This document shows, piece after piece, positions 26,391 through 35,861 of a DNA stretch of 64,000 bases. The stretch lies in the NCBI GenBank assembly GCA_000433035.1, contig FR890812.1:45673-109672 (forward strand). The letters are read 5' to 3'. Source of the DNA: Staphylococcus sp. CAG:324 (GTDB taxonomy: Bacteria; Bacillota_I; Bacilli_A; ML615J-28; CAG-313). The notes under the pieces are model-generated. The model was not told the origin of the DNA and made no database searches. It worked only from the letters and a program-made list of their open reading frames with translations. The position numbers were made by a program, and so were the translations under genes. Position 1 is the first letter of the stretch; each line of letters starts with the position of its first letter.

Positions 26391-27676
26391 ATAAAAGATA
26401 TCTTTTATATGGATATGGTATTACCAACCAGGCAGTTAAAAAATTTTTTGACTTACATCATATTGCTTATATCATATATTTAGATGATGAAAAGGATGGT
26501 TTACCTTTTGAAAAAATTTTTTGGCAAATAGACTATGTAATAAAATGTCCAGGTATAAAATTTGACACGCCTTTTTTAAAAAGGTGTTATGAATTAAATA
26601 TAAAAGTCATTAGTGATTTGGAATTATTGTATTTATTATATAAGGAATATGAATATATTATTATTACAGGTAGTAATGGTAAGACAACTACAAGTTACCT
26701 GACTTATCAAATGTTAGATTCTTCAAATTTATTTCAACATGGTTTAGGCGGTAATATTGGTGTACCATTATTTTCATTGCTACTAGATCAAAGAGTACAT
26801 CGTGGAATTGTCATAGAAGCATCTAGTTTTATGCTTCACAATACTTATGAATGTAAACCTAAAATTTATGTTTTGACAAATCTTATTCCTCACCATTTAG
26901 ATTATCATAAAAATGTTGAAGATTATTATTTTGATAAAACTAAAATTATAGGTAATTTAGATAAAAGTGATTATTTAATTTATAATTATGACGATGAAAT
27001 CGTTAGTAGTTATGTTAGTAAATTTCATGTTCCATTTAAAATTAGTTTTTCTTATCATCATCATCTTGCGACTTGTTATATCAAAGAGCAATCTATTTAC
27101 TATCAAGGCAATCAGATACTTACTCTAGAGGAAATAAATAACCCACAAATTCCTGTCATATATGATATGATGGTAGCCATTATTATTGCAAAAATTTATC
27201 ATATTCCACATCAACAGATTCAAAAAGTTTTGCAAGATTTTAAAGGACTTGATTATCGTTTTCAAACCATATATGAAGATAATCACCTTGTAATTATAAA
27301 TGATTCTAAGGCTACATCTCCAGAAGCGAGTTTTTATGCTTTAAAAAGTATTCATGAAAATTATCCATCATTTTATAAAACAGTAATTTTAGGTGGTAAA
27401 ATGGTAGATGACAATTATGATCATATAAATGATCAAATAAATCAAATTGATGAAGTATATTTGTATGGCTCATCTAGGTTTATTTTATTAAATAAAATTC
27501 ACCATAATAAAGTATTCTATTTTGACACACTTGAAGAAGTCGTTGACCAAATAGCAATTCAACCTAATCATTTAATTCTATTTTCTCCTAGTTGTGTAAG
27601 TTATGATCAATTTAGCTCCTACATTCAAAGAGGTAAGAAATTTAATGAATTAATTGTTAAATTTATAAAAAAATAA
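26384..27676 (+). CDS. murD: UDP-MurNAc-L-alanine:D-glutamate ligase
   Basis: Mur ligase adding D-glutamate, 430 aa. Rossmann-like N-terminus YLLYGYGITNQAV, ATP loop TGSNGKTTTSY, GGNIGVPL, C-domain NDSKATSPEA and SCVSYDQF with RGKKF. No ATG or GTG fits: the conserved N-terminus begins a few codons after AGGGGTGAG (26372-26380), where the only start-like codon at correct spacing is ATT at 26384. TTG codons at 26348 and 26363 are in frame but lack a site and add a non-family extension inside mraY. The cluster ends here without ftsW/spoVE or murG. Confidence 0.88.
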   Translation: MLNKRYLLYGYGITNQAVKKFFDLHHIAYIIYLDDEKDGLPFEKIFWQIDYVIKCPGIKFDTPFLKRCYELNIKVISDLELLYLLYKEYEYIIITGSNGKTTTSYLTYQMLDSSNLFQHGLGGNIGVPLFSLLLDQRVHRGIVIEASSFMLHNTYECKPKIYVLTNLIPHHLDYHKNVEDYYFDKTKIIGNLDKSDYLIYNYDDEIVSSYVSKFHVPFKISFSYHHHLATCYIKEQSIYYQGNQILTLEEINNPQIPVIYDMMVAIIIAKIYHIPHQQIQKVLQDFKGLDYRFQTIYEDNHLVIINDSKATSPEASFYALKSIHENYPSFYKTVILGGKMVDDNYDHINDQINQIDEVYLYGSSRFILLNKIHHNKVFYFDTLEEVVDQIAIQPNHLILFSPSCVSYDQFSSYIQRGKKFNELIVKFIKK

Positions 27677-27705
27677 AAAACTATACTAAAATAGTATAGT
27701 TTTTT
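27675..27705 (+). terminator. murD terminator
   Basis: A6-CTATACT pairs with AGTATAG-T6, five-base loop. A second weaker hairpin (CACTA/TAGTG, 27722-27739) with a T-rich tail lies just beyond. Confidence 0.88.
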
Positions 27706-27797
27706 ATAAATTATTGCAAAACACTATAAAAATGTAGTGCTTTTATTGTATAATTATTTGTATCAATAATAAAATATAAAAAAAGAGAGCAAAAATT

Positions 27798-29030
27798 ATG
27801 ATGAATATAGAAGAAGTTAAAAAAATAGCTCAAAATTGCTTAAATTGTAAAAATCCAATGTGTGTTCAACATTGTCCAATTGCCAATCCTATACCACAAA
27901 TTTTATCATTCATTAAACAAGATAAAATTAAAGAAGCAAGTGACCTATTATTTACGCACACGAATGCAAGTCCAATTTGTTCACGCTTGTGTGATGTTGA
28001 AAGACAGTGTTTTGGGAATTGCATTTTAAAGAATCGAAATCAGGCTGTAAAGTTTTATGAGGTTGAAAAATTTTTATCCCAATCATTTTATAGCTATCCT
28101 AGTGTAAATGCTTCTAATCAAAAAGATGTTGCGATTATAGGCGCTGGTATAAGTGGTTTATCTTGTGCTATTGACTTAGCTAGTTGTGGTTATACTGTAA
28201 GCATTTTTGAAAAATCAAATCAGATCGGTGGTGTACTTGCGCAGACGATACCATCATTTCGTTTTGATACGAAATTGTTAGACGTTTATCATCAATTGAT
28301 TGAGAAATTAGGGATTCAGGTTTATTATCATAAAGAATGGGGATATAATTTCTTTTTGGAAGACCTTTGTAACTATAAATACATAATTATGGCTTTAGGT
28401 ACTTCATTATCAAAAAACGTCTTGCATCGCAATGCATATCTTCTAAATGGATTAGACGTGTTAAGTCAAGCTAAAAAACAAAACATAAGCATAAGTAAAA
28501 AAAAGGTTCTTGTAATTGGCGGTGGCAATGTTGCCATGGATGTTGCCCGAACATTAAAGCGTTTGGATAATCAAGTACATATTGTCTATCGAAGAGATAT
28601 TCCCAATGCGCCTGCTAACAAAAAAGAAATAGCTGAAGCACTTGAGGAGGGAATTATTTTTGATGAATGTTTGGCTCCTTCTAAGTGTATTTTTGAAAAT
28701 CATCGGCTAATTGGTTTAGAAGTTGAGAAAATGGAATTGATAACAGATGAAAGTAGTCATCGTAAAATGTTTAAAAAAACTGGTCAATATCAAGAAATAG
28801 ATTGTGATTATATTGTTGAGGCAGTTGGACTAGATGCTGATTATACTTATTTAAAGAAAGTTTTACCTGATTTTTTTGATGAAACTGGTTGGATTATAAA
28901 AGAGGGGTATCTCAAGGTTGGCCAACAAATTTTTTTTGCCACAGGTGATTATTTTATGGGAGCATCAAATTTTGCTAATGCGGCAAAGTTGGCCAAAAAA
29001 ACAGTTAAACTGTTGGAGGAATTCAAATGA
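27798..29030 (+). CDS. GltD-like NAD(P)H oxidoreductase with N-terminal iron-sulfur domain
   Basis: 410-aa homologue of the glutamate-synthase small subunit / DPD N-terminal family. Cysteine-rich N-terminus CLNCKNPMCVQHCPI and CSRLCDVERQC binds Fe-S clusters; FAD-binding IIGAGISGLSCA near 113; NAD(P)-binding VIGGGNVAMD near 237; terminal FATGDYFMGAS. No glutamate synthase large subunit is nearby, so its electron partner is unknown. Its last four bases (ATGA) overlap the nadD-nadE start, so the two are coupled. The start could be 27798 or 27801. Confidence 0.85.
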   Translation: MMNIEEVKKIAQNCLNCKNPMCVQHCPIANPIPQILSFIKQDKIKEASDLLFTHTNASPICSRLCDVERQCFGNCILKNRNQAVKFYEVEKFLSQSFYSYPSVNASNQKDVAIIGAGISGLSCAIDLASCGYTVSIFEKSNQIGGVLAQTIPSFRFDTKLLDVYHQLIEKLGIQVYYHKEWGYNFFLEDLCNYKYIIMALGTSLSKNVLHRNAYLLNGLDVLSQAKKQNISISKKKVLVIGGGNVAMDVARTLKRLDNQVHIVYRRDIPNAPANKKEIAEALEEGIIFDECLAPSKCIFENHRLIGLEVEKMELITDESSHRKMFKKTGQYQEIDCDYIVEAVGLDADYTYLKKVLPDFFDETGWIIKEGYLKVGQQIFFATGDYFMGASNFANAAKLAKKTVKLLEEFK

Positions 29031-31426
29031 AAGTAGTATTTGGTGGTAGTTTTAATCCTCCTACAATTGCACATGAAAAAATAATAGAGATATTATCGCA
29101 ACGTTATGATGAGGTAATTATCGTTCCTAATGGCAAAAAGTATACAAGAAAAGAATTCTTTTCAAATCAAAATAGGATAGAAATGCTCGAACTTATTGCT
29201 AAAAGATATCATAATGTAGTGGTTTCTACTCTTGAATTAGAACGGGAGTTTAAAGGAACGTATGAGACATTAAAAGAATTAAATCACCCCGTTTTTGCAT
29301 GTGGAGAGGATTGCTTATTTGATTTTGGTACATGGATAAATGCTGAAAAGTTATTAGAAGAAAATACATTTTTAATTTTTACAAGAAATAACAAGGTTGA
29401 AGAAATTAAAAAACAGATTCTTAGAGATGCATTTTTATCGCCCTATTATGATAAATTCGATATTATTTATATTGATTATCCTCATATTTCTTCTCACAGT
29501 TATCGTAAGACTTTAAATCAAAAATATGTATCAACTGAGATACAAGCATATATTGATAGGAATAAATTGTACAAGGAGGGTTGTATGTTTGCACATGATT
29601 ATGTAAAGGTAGCTTTGGCTACGCCTAAAGTGATACTAGGAAATCCTGAAAGAAACGCTAAAGAAATTTTAAAAATTGCCAACGATTATCCCAATGCCTC
29701 CATAATCGTTTATCCTGAATTATCATTGACAGGATATTCACTAGGGGACTGGTTGTTTAATGCAGAACTTTTGAAACAAGCAAGAGAAGCCTTGTTTAAG
29801 ATTAAAGAGCATACTAACAATCAAATTTTAATTGTGGGATTGCCACTTGAATATAGTGGTGCTATCTACAATGTAGCTGTTGTTTTACAAAATAAAAAAA
29901 TTTTAGGAATTATTCCTAAGGTGAATTTGCCAAGAACCGGAGAATTTTATGAAACTAGGTTTTTTACTAGTGGCAAAAAAATTATAAAAAATCCTACAAA
30001 ATTTGAATTGTTCGGTGAAGAAGTCCTTTTTGGTAGTTTATTGTTTAAAAATGAAAAATATAATGTTTGTTTTGGAGTAGAAATATGTGGAGACATGTGG
30101 GGACAAATTAATCCTCACGAGTTATTGTATCAAAAAGGTGCTGATATTATTTTCAATATTAGTGCTTCAACCTATCATTTTGGTAAAAAAGAATTAAAAA
30201 AATCTTTGATTCAAAATGCAAGTAGTAAATTTGAAGGCGCCTATTTATATGTATCTAACGGACCAAGTGATTCTACTAGTGATATAACTTATACTGGTGA
30301 TCAAATAGGAGTGATTTGTGGTGAGGTGATTTTAGATCAAAGTACTTTATCTTTAGAAACTGTGGTAAATATGGTTGATATTGATATGGAAATGATTCGA
30401 TTTATGCGTTATTCTGATGGCTATTGTCGAGATAGTTTAGAAGTAGAACAAAATTTTATTCCCTTTTCATTAGAAGAAACAAATCAGTATCAGTTAGAAA
30501 CTATTCCTAATTTATTACCATTTGTGCCTAAAAATGATGATGAATTGAAGGAAATTATTGAAATTACATCTATTTCTTTAAAACATCGTTTAGATTATGT
30601 TGGTACTTCAAAAGTAATTATTGGAATTAGTGGTGGTTTGGATTCTACCCTTGTATTACTTTTTGCTTACTATACATACCAAAAATATCATTTAGACTCT
30701 AAAAATATAATTGCGGTAACAATGCCGGGACTTGGGACAGGTAATAAATCAAAAAATATTGCCATTCATTTAATGCAAAAATTAGGTGTTACAATGAGAG
30801 AAGTTTCTATTAAAAAAGAGGCTGTGAATCATTTGAAACTTTTAAATCACAATATGATTGAAAAAGATGTTACTTATGAAAATGTACAAGCCCGTATGAG
30901 AACGATGTATTTGATGAATTTAGCTAATCTTGAAAAAGGCATTGTTTTGGGAACTGGTGATATGAGTGAAATTGCTCTTGGTTGGTCAACCTTTAATGGG
31001 GATCATATGTCTATGTATAGCCTAAATTCTGGATTGCCAAAAACAACGATTAAAGCATTGGTTAAATATTTTATAAGTGTATACCCACAAGTAAAAAATG
31101 AATTAAAAAAAGTATATAATGCGGTTATTACCCCAGAATTAACTGGTTTTGATCAGGCTACCGAAGATAAAATTGGCAAATATCAGATAAATGATTTTAT
31201 TTTATATCATTTATTTATGAGGGGAGCATCAAAAGAAAGAATCATTTATTTATTAGAAAGTTGTTTTGATTTAGAACTGGATGATTGTCTAAAATATTAT
31301 GAAAACTTTATCAAACGCTTTAATTCAAATCAATACAAACGATTGACAAGTGCAGAGGGGATAAAAATTTTTAAATTAACTCTAAATCCAAGAGGAGATT
31401 TTCGATATCCTGGTGATATGAAATAG
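29027..31426 (+). CDS. Fused NaMN adenylyltransferase (NadD) and glutamine-dependent NAD synthetase (NadE)
   Basis: 799-aa two-enzyme protein covering the last two steps of NAD synthesis. Residues 1-185: NadD with GGSFNPPTIAHEK and the SSHSYR block (ISSTxxR equivalent). Residues ~187-799: nitrilase-type glutaminase (PELSLTGYSLGDW, PKVNLPRTGEFYE, VCFGVEICGD with the catalytic cysteine) followed by the synthetase with GGLDST, ARMRTMYLMNLAN and GTGDMSEIALGW. At the junction the DNA has AAGGAGGG (29573-29580) four bases before an in-frame ATG at 29585, so NadE (613 aa) can probably also be translated alone. The two domains have normal lengths and no stop separates them. Confidence 0.88.
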   Translation: MKVVFGGSFNPPTIAHEKIIEILSQRYDEVIIVPNGKKYTRKEFFSNQNRIEMLELIAKRYHNVVVSTLELEREFKGTYETLKELNHPVFACGEDCLFDFGTWINAEKLLEENTFLIFTRNNKVEEIKKQILRDAFLSPYYDKFDIIYIDYPHISSHSYRKTLNQKYVSTEIQAYIDRNKLYKEGCMFAHDYVKVALATPKVILGNPERNAKEILKIANDYPNASIIVYPELSLTGYSLGDWLFNAELLKQAREALFKIKEHTNNQILIVGLPLEYSGAIYNVAVVLQNKKILGIIPKVNLPRTGEFYETRFFTSGKKIIKNPTKFELFGEEVLFGSLLFKNEKYNVCFGVEICGDMWGQINPHELLYQKGADIIFNISASTYHFGKKELKKSLIQNASSKFEGAYLYVSNGPSDSTSDITYTGDQIGVICGEVILDQSTLSLETVVNMVDIDMEMIRFMRYSDGYCRDSLEVEQNFIPFSLEETNQYQLETIPNLLPFVPKNDDELKEIIEITSISLKHRLDYVGTSKVIIGISGGLDSTLVLLFAYYTYQKYHLDSKNIIAVTMPGLGTGNKSKNIAIHLMQKLGVTMREVSIKKEAVNHLKLLNHNMIEKDVTYENVQARMRTMYLMNLANLEKGIVLGTGDMSEIALGWSTFNGDHMSMYSLNSGLPKTTIKALVKYFISVYPQVKNELKKVYNAVITPELTGFDQATEDKIGKYQINDFILYHLFMRGASKERIIYLLESCFDLELDDCLKYYENFIKRFNSNQYKRLTSAEGIKIFKLTLNPRGDFRYPGDMK

Positions 31427-31544
31427 CGATATATTTTAAGTATTTTTGTTTACCTTGGAGAAGGAATAAAAAATTAAAACTTCAAAAATTTTTTACCAAT
31501 TGTTTTGCATTATAATAAAAAATAAATATTTAGATACGTATATT

Positions 31545-31573
31545 TTGACTTAATTTTCAAATAATGCTATAAT
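31545..31573 (+). promoter_or_regulatory. valS leader promoter
   Basis: TTGACT (31545-31550), 17-bp spacer, TATAAT (31568-31573), extended TGc. Start near 31580. Confidence 0.9.
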
Positions 31574-31579
31574 ATACTA

Positions 31580-31829
31580 AAATGATTATACTTGAGAAAA
31601 ATCTTAGATAAGGAAGAGTAAAAAATAATTATTTTTTAGAGATAAGTTGGTTGGTGAAAAACTTAATTAGTTATTTTTAAAGGTAGCCTTTGAGATGCTT
31701 AGGTGAGAAAGTTTCATTAGCTTAAGCCGTTTACTTTGCGTTAAAAGAATGAGAGAATAAAAGTATTTTTATTAACAAAGGTGGTACCGCGGAATAACGT
31801 TTCGTCCTTTATCAGGATGGAGCGTTTTT
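31580..31829 (+). promoter_or_regulatory. T-box riboswitch controlling valS
   Basis: tRNA-sensing leader. The T-box AAGGTGGTACCGCGG is at 31778-31792 and is followed by a 13-bp terminator (31796-31808 with 31814-31826, T5 tail). Stem I spans about 31590-31700, with AGAGAT-type and GGTG elements; the likely specifier is GTA (valine) at 31683-31685, directly before GCCTTTGAGATG, the usual downstream context. Uncharged tRNA-Val would favour the antiterminator and turn on valS. Confidence 0.9.
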
Positions 31830-31854
31830 ATTTGGAAATGATGAGGAGGTTATG

Positions 31855-34485
31855 ATGTTTAAATTAAATGAAAAAGAAATGGCACCTAAATATGATTTTA
31901 AAACTGTAGAAAAGGGAAAATACAAGTATTGGCTTGAAAATGGTTTTTTTACAAGTGGTGATAATACTAAGATTCCATATACCATTGTTATCCCCCCACC
32001 TAATGTTACAGGTAAATTGCATATTGGTCATGCTTGGGATACAACGTTACAAGATATTATCATTAGAAGAAAACGGATGCAAGGATATGACGCCTTATGG
32101 CTTCCAGGAATGGATCATGCTGGAATTGCAACCCAAGCAAAAGTAGATGCTAAATTAAAATCGCAAGGAATTAGTCGTTATGATTTGGGTCGTGAACAAT
32201 TCTTGAAAATTGCGTGGGAATGGAAGCATGAATATGCTGAATTTATTAGAAATCAGTGGTCAGTTTTGGGACTTTCGCTTGATTATAAAAAAGAACGGTT
32301 TACATTAGATGATGGGTTACAAGAGGCTGTTAAAACGGTTTTTGTACGTTTATATCAAGATGGGTTAATTTATCGTGGTGAACGGATTATCAATTGGGAT
32401 GTAGAAGCAAAGACGGCTCTTTCTAATATTGAGGTTGAATACAAAGAAATAGAAGGAGCATTTTATCATTTTATTTATCCTTTGGTTGATGAAGATGGTG
32501 GGTTAGAAATTGCTACAACTCGTCCAGAAACTATGTTTGGTGATGTTGCTTTAATGGTTCATCCTAATGATACTCGCTATCAAAAATATATTGGCAAGAT
32601 GGTATATATCCCTGGTACAAATAGGAAAATTCCTGTTATTAGTGATGAGTATGTTGATATGGATTTTGGAACTGGTGTTGTTAAAGTTACACCTGCTCAT
32701 GATCCTAATGATTTTGAGGTTGGAAATCGCCATCATTTAGAACGTATCATTTGTATGAACGAAGATGGTACGATGAATGAATATGCTGGACCTTATCAAG
32801 GGATGGAGCGATTTAGTTGTCGTAAGGCTCTAGTAAAGGATTTAACCGAAAAAGGCTTATGCCCAAAAATCGAAAAAATGATTCATTCCGTAGGACATTC
32901 AGAAAGAACTGGTGTAATTGTTGAACCTCGCTTGTCAAAGCAATGGTTTGTTAAAATGGAACCGCTTGCAAGAGATGTTTTAGAAATGCAAACTAGTAGT
33001 GAGAGGATTGAATTCATCCCTCCGCGATTTAGTAAAACTTTAGAAGGTTGGTTAGATTTAAATAATATCCAAGATTGGTGTATCTCAAGACAATTGTGGT
33101 GGGGACACCGAATTCCTGCTTGGTATAAAGAGGATGAAATATATGTTGGATTGGAAAAACCAAAAGGTGATGGTTGGATCCAAGACGAAGATGTTTTAGA
33201 TACTTGGTTTTCTAGTGCACTTTGGCCTTTTTCTACCCTTGGTTGGCCAAAACATACGGAAGATTTAAAAAGGTATTTTCCAATTGATTGTCTTGTAACA
33301 GGCTATGATATTATCTTTTTCTGGGTTGCGAGAATGGCTATTGATTCTAAACATTTTATGCGACAACGACCATTTAAAAAATGTTTAATTCACGGATTAA
33401 TTCGGGATGAACAAGGTCGCAAAATGAGCAAATCGTTGGGGAATGTCGTTGATCCTTTTGATATTGTTGATAAATATGGTTGTGATGCAATGCGATATTT
33501 TTTAACCACTAATTCAACTCCTGGTCAAGATTTACGTTTTTCAGATGAAAAAATGGCTTCATCTTGGAATTATATAAATAAAATTTGGAATATATCACGT
33601 TTTGTTAAAATGAATCTAATAGCAAATAAGTATCAAGGAGAAGATATTCACGAAAATTATTTGACATCTTTAGATAAATGGATTTTAAATAAGATGAATC
33701 TCTTAATCAAGGATGTTGATAATAAATATGATATTTTTGAATTTGGTGAAGTTGCACGAGCTATCTATAATTTTACTTGGGATGATTTTGCCTCAAATTA
33801 TTTAGAAATGACAAAGGTCAATTTTGCCAATTCTGATTCGCAACTGAAAATAAATACATGTAGTGTTTTAACAAAGGTTTTAACGACAATTTTAAAACTT
33901 TTACACCCTTTTATGCCTTTTGTAACTGAAGAAATATATCAAAATTTTTATAATGAATCTATAATGGTGAGCAAATGGCCTCAGCCATTTGATTTGAAAT
34001 TAGATAAGGGGCTAATTGAAAATACTGATAAAATGTTTGAAATTATAACGGCAGTTCGTACTATTCGAAATGAAAAAAATGTTCCAATGAGTAAACCAAT
34101 TAAAATATCATTAGAAACAAGCAATGAAGATTTGAGAACATATTTATTAGCACACCGTGAGTATCTAAAAAAATTTATCAATTATGAAGAATTGTCAATT
34201 GCAAAGAACATTGACAAACTAGATGCTATCGTTAAAGTACTTGATGATCTAAATATTGTTATTTTATTAAAAGAATTGATAAATATTGACGAAGAAATTG
34301 TTAAACTAAAATCTAAACAAGATAAACTAAAAAAAGAAGTTGCACGATCTGAAGGTATGCTCAATAATCAAAATTTTCTTCAAAAAGCTCCCAATAGTAA
34401 AATTATAGAAGAAAAGAATAAACTGTCTAGTTATTTAGAGCAGTTAAAAGAGGTGAATGAACTTCTTTTAGAATTGGATAAATAA
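31855..34485 (+). CDS. valS: Valyl-tRNA synthetase
   Basis: Class I synthetase, 876 aa. HIGH motif as HIGH in GKLHIGHAWDT, editing domain in the middle (TTRPETMFGDVA), KMSKS in GRKMSKSLGN, and a C-terminal coiled-coil tail. GAGGAGG places the start at the second ATG (31855), with 31852 as alternative. Regulated by the T-box leader and followed one base later by folC. Confidence 0.97.
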   Translation: MFKLNEKEMAPKYDFKTVEKGKYKYWLENGFFTSGDNTKIPYTIVIPPPNVTGKLHIGHAWDTTLQDIIIRRKRMQGYDALWLPGMDHAGIATQAKVDAKLKSQGISRYDLGREQFLKIAWEWKHEYAEFIRNQWSVLGLSLDYKKERFTLDDGLQEAVKTVFVRLYQDGLIYRGERIINWDVEAKTALSNIEVEYKEIEGAFYHFIYPLVDEDGGLEIATTRPETMFGDVALMVHPNDTRYQKYIGKMVYIPGTNRKIPVISDEYVDMDFGTGVVKVTPAHDPNDFEVGNRHHLERIICMNEDGTMNEYAGPYQGMERFSCRKALVKDLTEKGLCPKIEKMIHSVGHSERTGVIVEPRLSKQWFVKMEPLARDVLEMQTSSERIEFIPPRFSKTLEGWLDLNNIQDWCISRQLWWGHRIPAWYKEDEIYVGLEKPKGDGWIQDEDVLDTWFSSALWPFSTLGWPKHTEDLKRYFPIDCLVTGYDIIFFWVARMAIDSKHFMRQRPFKKCLIHGLIRDEQGRKMSKSLGNVVDPFDIVDKYGCDAMRYFLTTNSTPGQDLRFSDEKMASSWNYINKIWNISRFVKMNLIANKYQGEDIHENYLTSLDKWILNKMNLLIKDVDNKYDIFEFGEVARAIYNFTWDDFASNYLEMTKVNFANSDSQLKINTCSVLTKVLTTILKLLHPFMPFVTEEIYQNFYNESIMVSKWPQPFDLKLDKGLIENTDKMFEIITAVRTIRNEKNVPMSKPIKISLETSNEDLRTYLLAHREYLKKFINYEELSIAKNIDKLDAIVKVLDDLNIVILLKELINIDEEIVKLKSKQDKLKKEVARSEGMLNNQNFLQKAPNSKIIEEKNKLSSYLEQLKEVNELLLELDK

Positions 34486-34486
34486 T

Positions 34487-35791
34487 ATGCAATTTACAAA
34501 CATAGATAATTTTATCAATTGGGTTCAAGTACAAAAACGATTTTCCAAAAAGGTAAGTTTGGATAAAATGAAATATTATTGTCAATTATTTGATAATCCT
34601 CAAGATCAATTTAAATCCATTCATGTTACAGGTACGAATGGAAAAGGTAGTACCGTTGCAATGTTAAAACATATTTTGATGAAAAAAGGTTTAAAAATAG
34701 CTACTTTTACTTCACCATATGTTACTTGTTTCAATGAACGAATCTGTTATGATAATACATATATCAGTGATGAAGATTTATTAACCTATGCCAATTTATT
34801 CTTAAGCAAATATGATATCATTGAACAAAGCGGGTATGAACTTCCAACTTTTTTTGAATTTATTACTGTCCTTGCCTTTTTATATTTTGCCAGTTTAGAG
34901 GATTTGGATTTTGCCATTATCGAAGTTGGAATGGGAGGAAGATTGGATGCCACTAATGTGATCACTCCCATTCTTTCAATTATTACTAATGTAGCTTTTG
35001 ACCATATGCAAGTACTTGGCAATACCCTAGAAGAAATTTTGACTGAAAAATTAGGCATTGTTAAAAAGGGAGTTCCAATTGTTTGTGGCATTCGAGACAA
35101 TTCCCTACAACTAATCTGCCAAAAGTGGGCAAAATTAAATGATACGATAGCGATTTTTCCTCAATATGAGAAATTGGCAATAGAAAAATCAGATATAGAT
35201 AGTTCAATCTTTTCCTATCGTGAATGGAATCAGATAACCCTTAGTTTAATTGGTTATCACCAAATTGATAATGCACTAGTTGTTATGGAGGCTTTTGATG
35301 TTTTACAAAAGTTTTTTGAAAAGATTGACTATAAAGTAAAATTAACGAAGATGGATTTAGTAAAAGGATTAAGCGATGTGACATGGATTGGTAGAATGGA
35401 GAAAATCTCTGATCATCCTTTGATTTTAATTGATGGTGGTCATAATATTGATGGGATTAGAAGTATATGTGAATTTGTGAAATCTCTTCCCTATCGTTCT
35501 AAAAGAGCAGTAGTTGCGATATCTCATGATAAAGAATTAAAAGATATGATTGCTTTCATTGATGAAACTTTTACGGAAATTATTTTTACGCAGTATACTT
35601 ATGCAAGAAGTGCTAAGGCAATTGATTTATATCAAATATCGCAATCATCTCATAAAAAATATAATGAAAATTTAGAAGAGGTAATCGATGAAGTATATCA
35701 TAGTCAAGCAGATATTACTATTTTTCTTGGAAGTCTATATCTAGTTGGTGAAGTTCGAAATTTAATAGGAAATAAGTCATATAAAAAATGA
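34487..35791 (+). CDS. folC: Folylpolyglutamate synthase / dihydrofolate synthase
   Basis: Mur-ligase-like enzyme adding glutamate to folates, 434 aa. N-terminal FINWVQVQKRF, ATP loop VTGTNGKGSTV, FTSPYV, the IEVGMGGRLDATNV block and C-domain DGGHN. One base after valS, the same order as in B. subtilis, so valine starvation signals reach folC through the T-box. Confidence 0.95.
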   Translation: MQFTNIDNFINWVQVQKRFSKKVSLDKMKYYCQLFDNPQDQFKSIHVTGTNGKGSTVAMLKHILMKKGLKIATFTSPYVTCFNERICYDNTYISDEDLLTYANLFLSKYDIIEQSGYELPTFFEFITVLAFLYFASLEDLDFAIIEVGMGGRLDATNVITPILSIITNVAFDHMQVLGNTLEEILTEKLGIVKKGVPIVCGIRDNSLQLICQKWAKLNDTIAIFPQYEKLAIEKSDIDSSIFSYREWNQITLSLIGYHQIDNALVVMEAFDVLQKFFEKIDYKVKLTKMDLVKGLSDVTWIGRMEKISDHPLILIDGGHNIDGIRSICEFVKSLPYRSKRAVVAISHDKELKDMIAFIDETFTEIIFTQYTYARSAKAIDLYQISQSSHKKYNENLEEVIDEVYHSQADITIFLGSLYLVGEVRNLIGNKSYKK

Positions 35792-35814
35792 TATATCCAA
35801 TATATCATTTTTTT
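35783..35814. terminator. folC terminator overlapping its stop codon
   Basis: Fourteen-bp perfect stem (35783-35796 with 35800-35813), CCA loop. The stop TGA (35789-35791) is inside the 5' arm. Confidence 0.85.
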
Positions 35815-35861
35815 AACGTAATATTTCTTGAAGAAACGTATTTATATTTTAGGAGGTAAGT

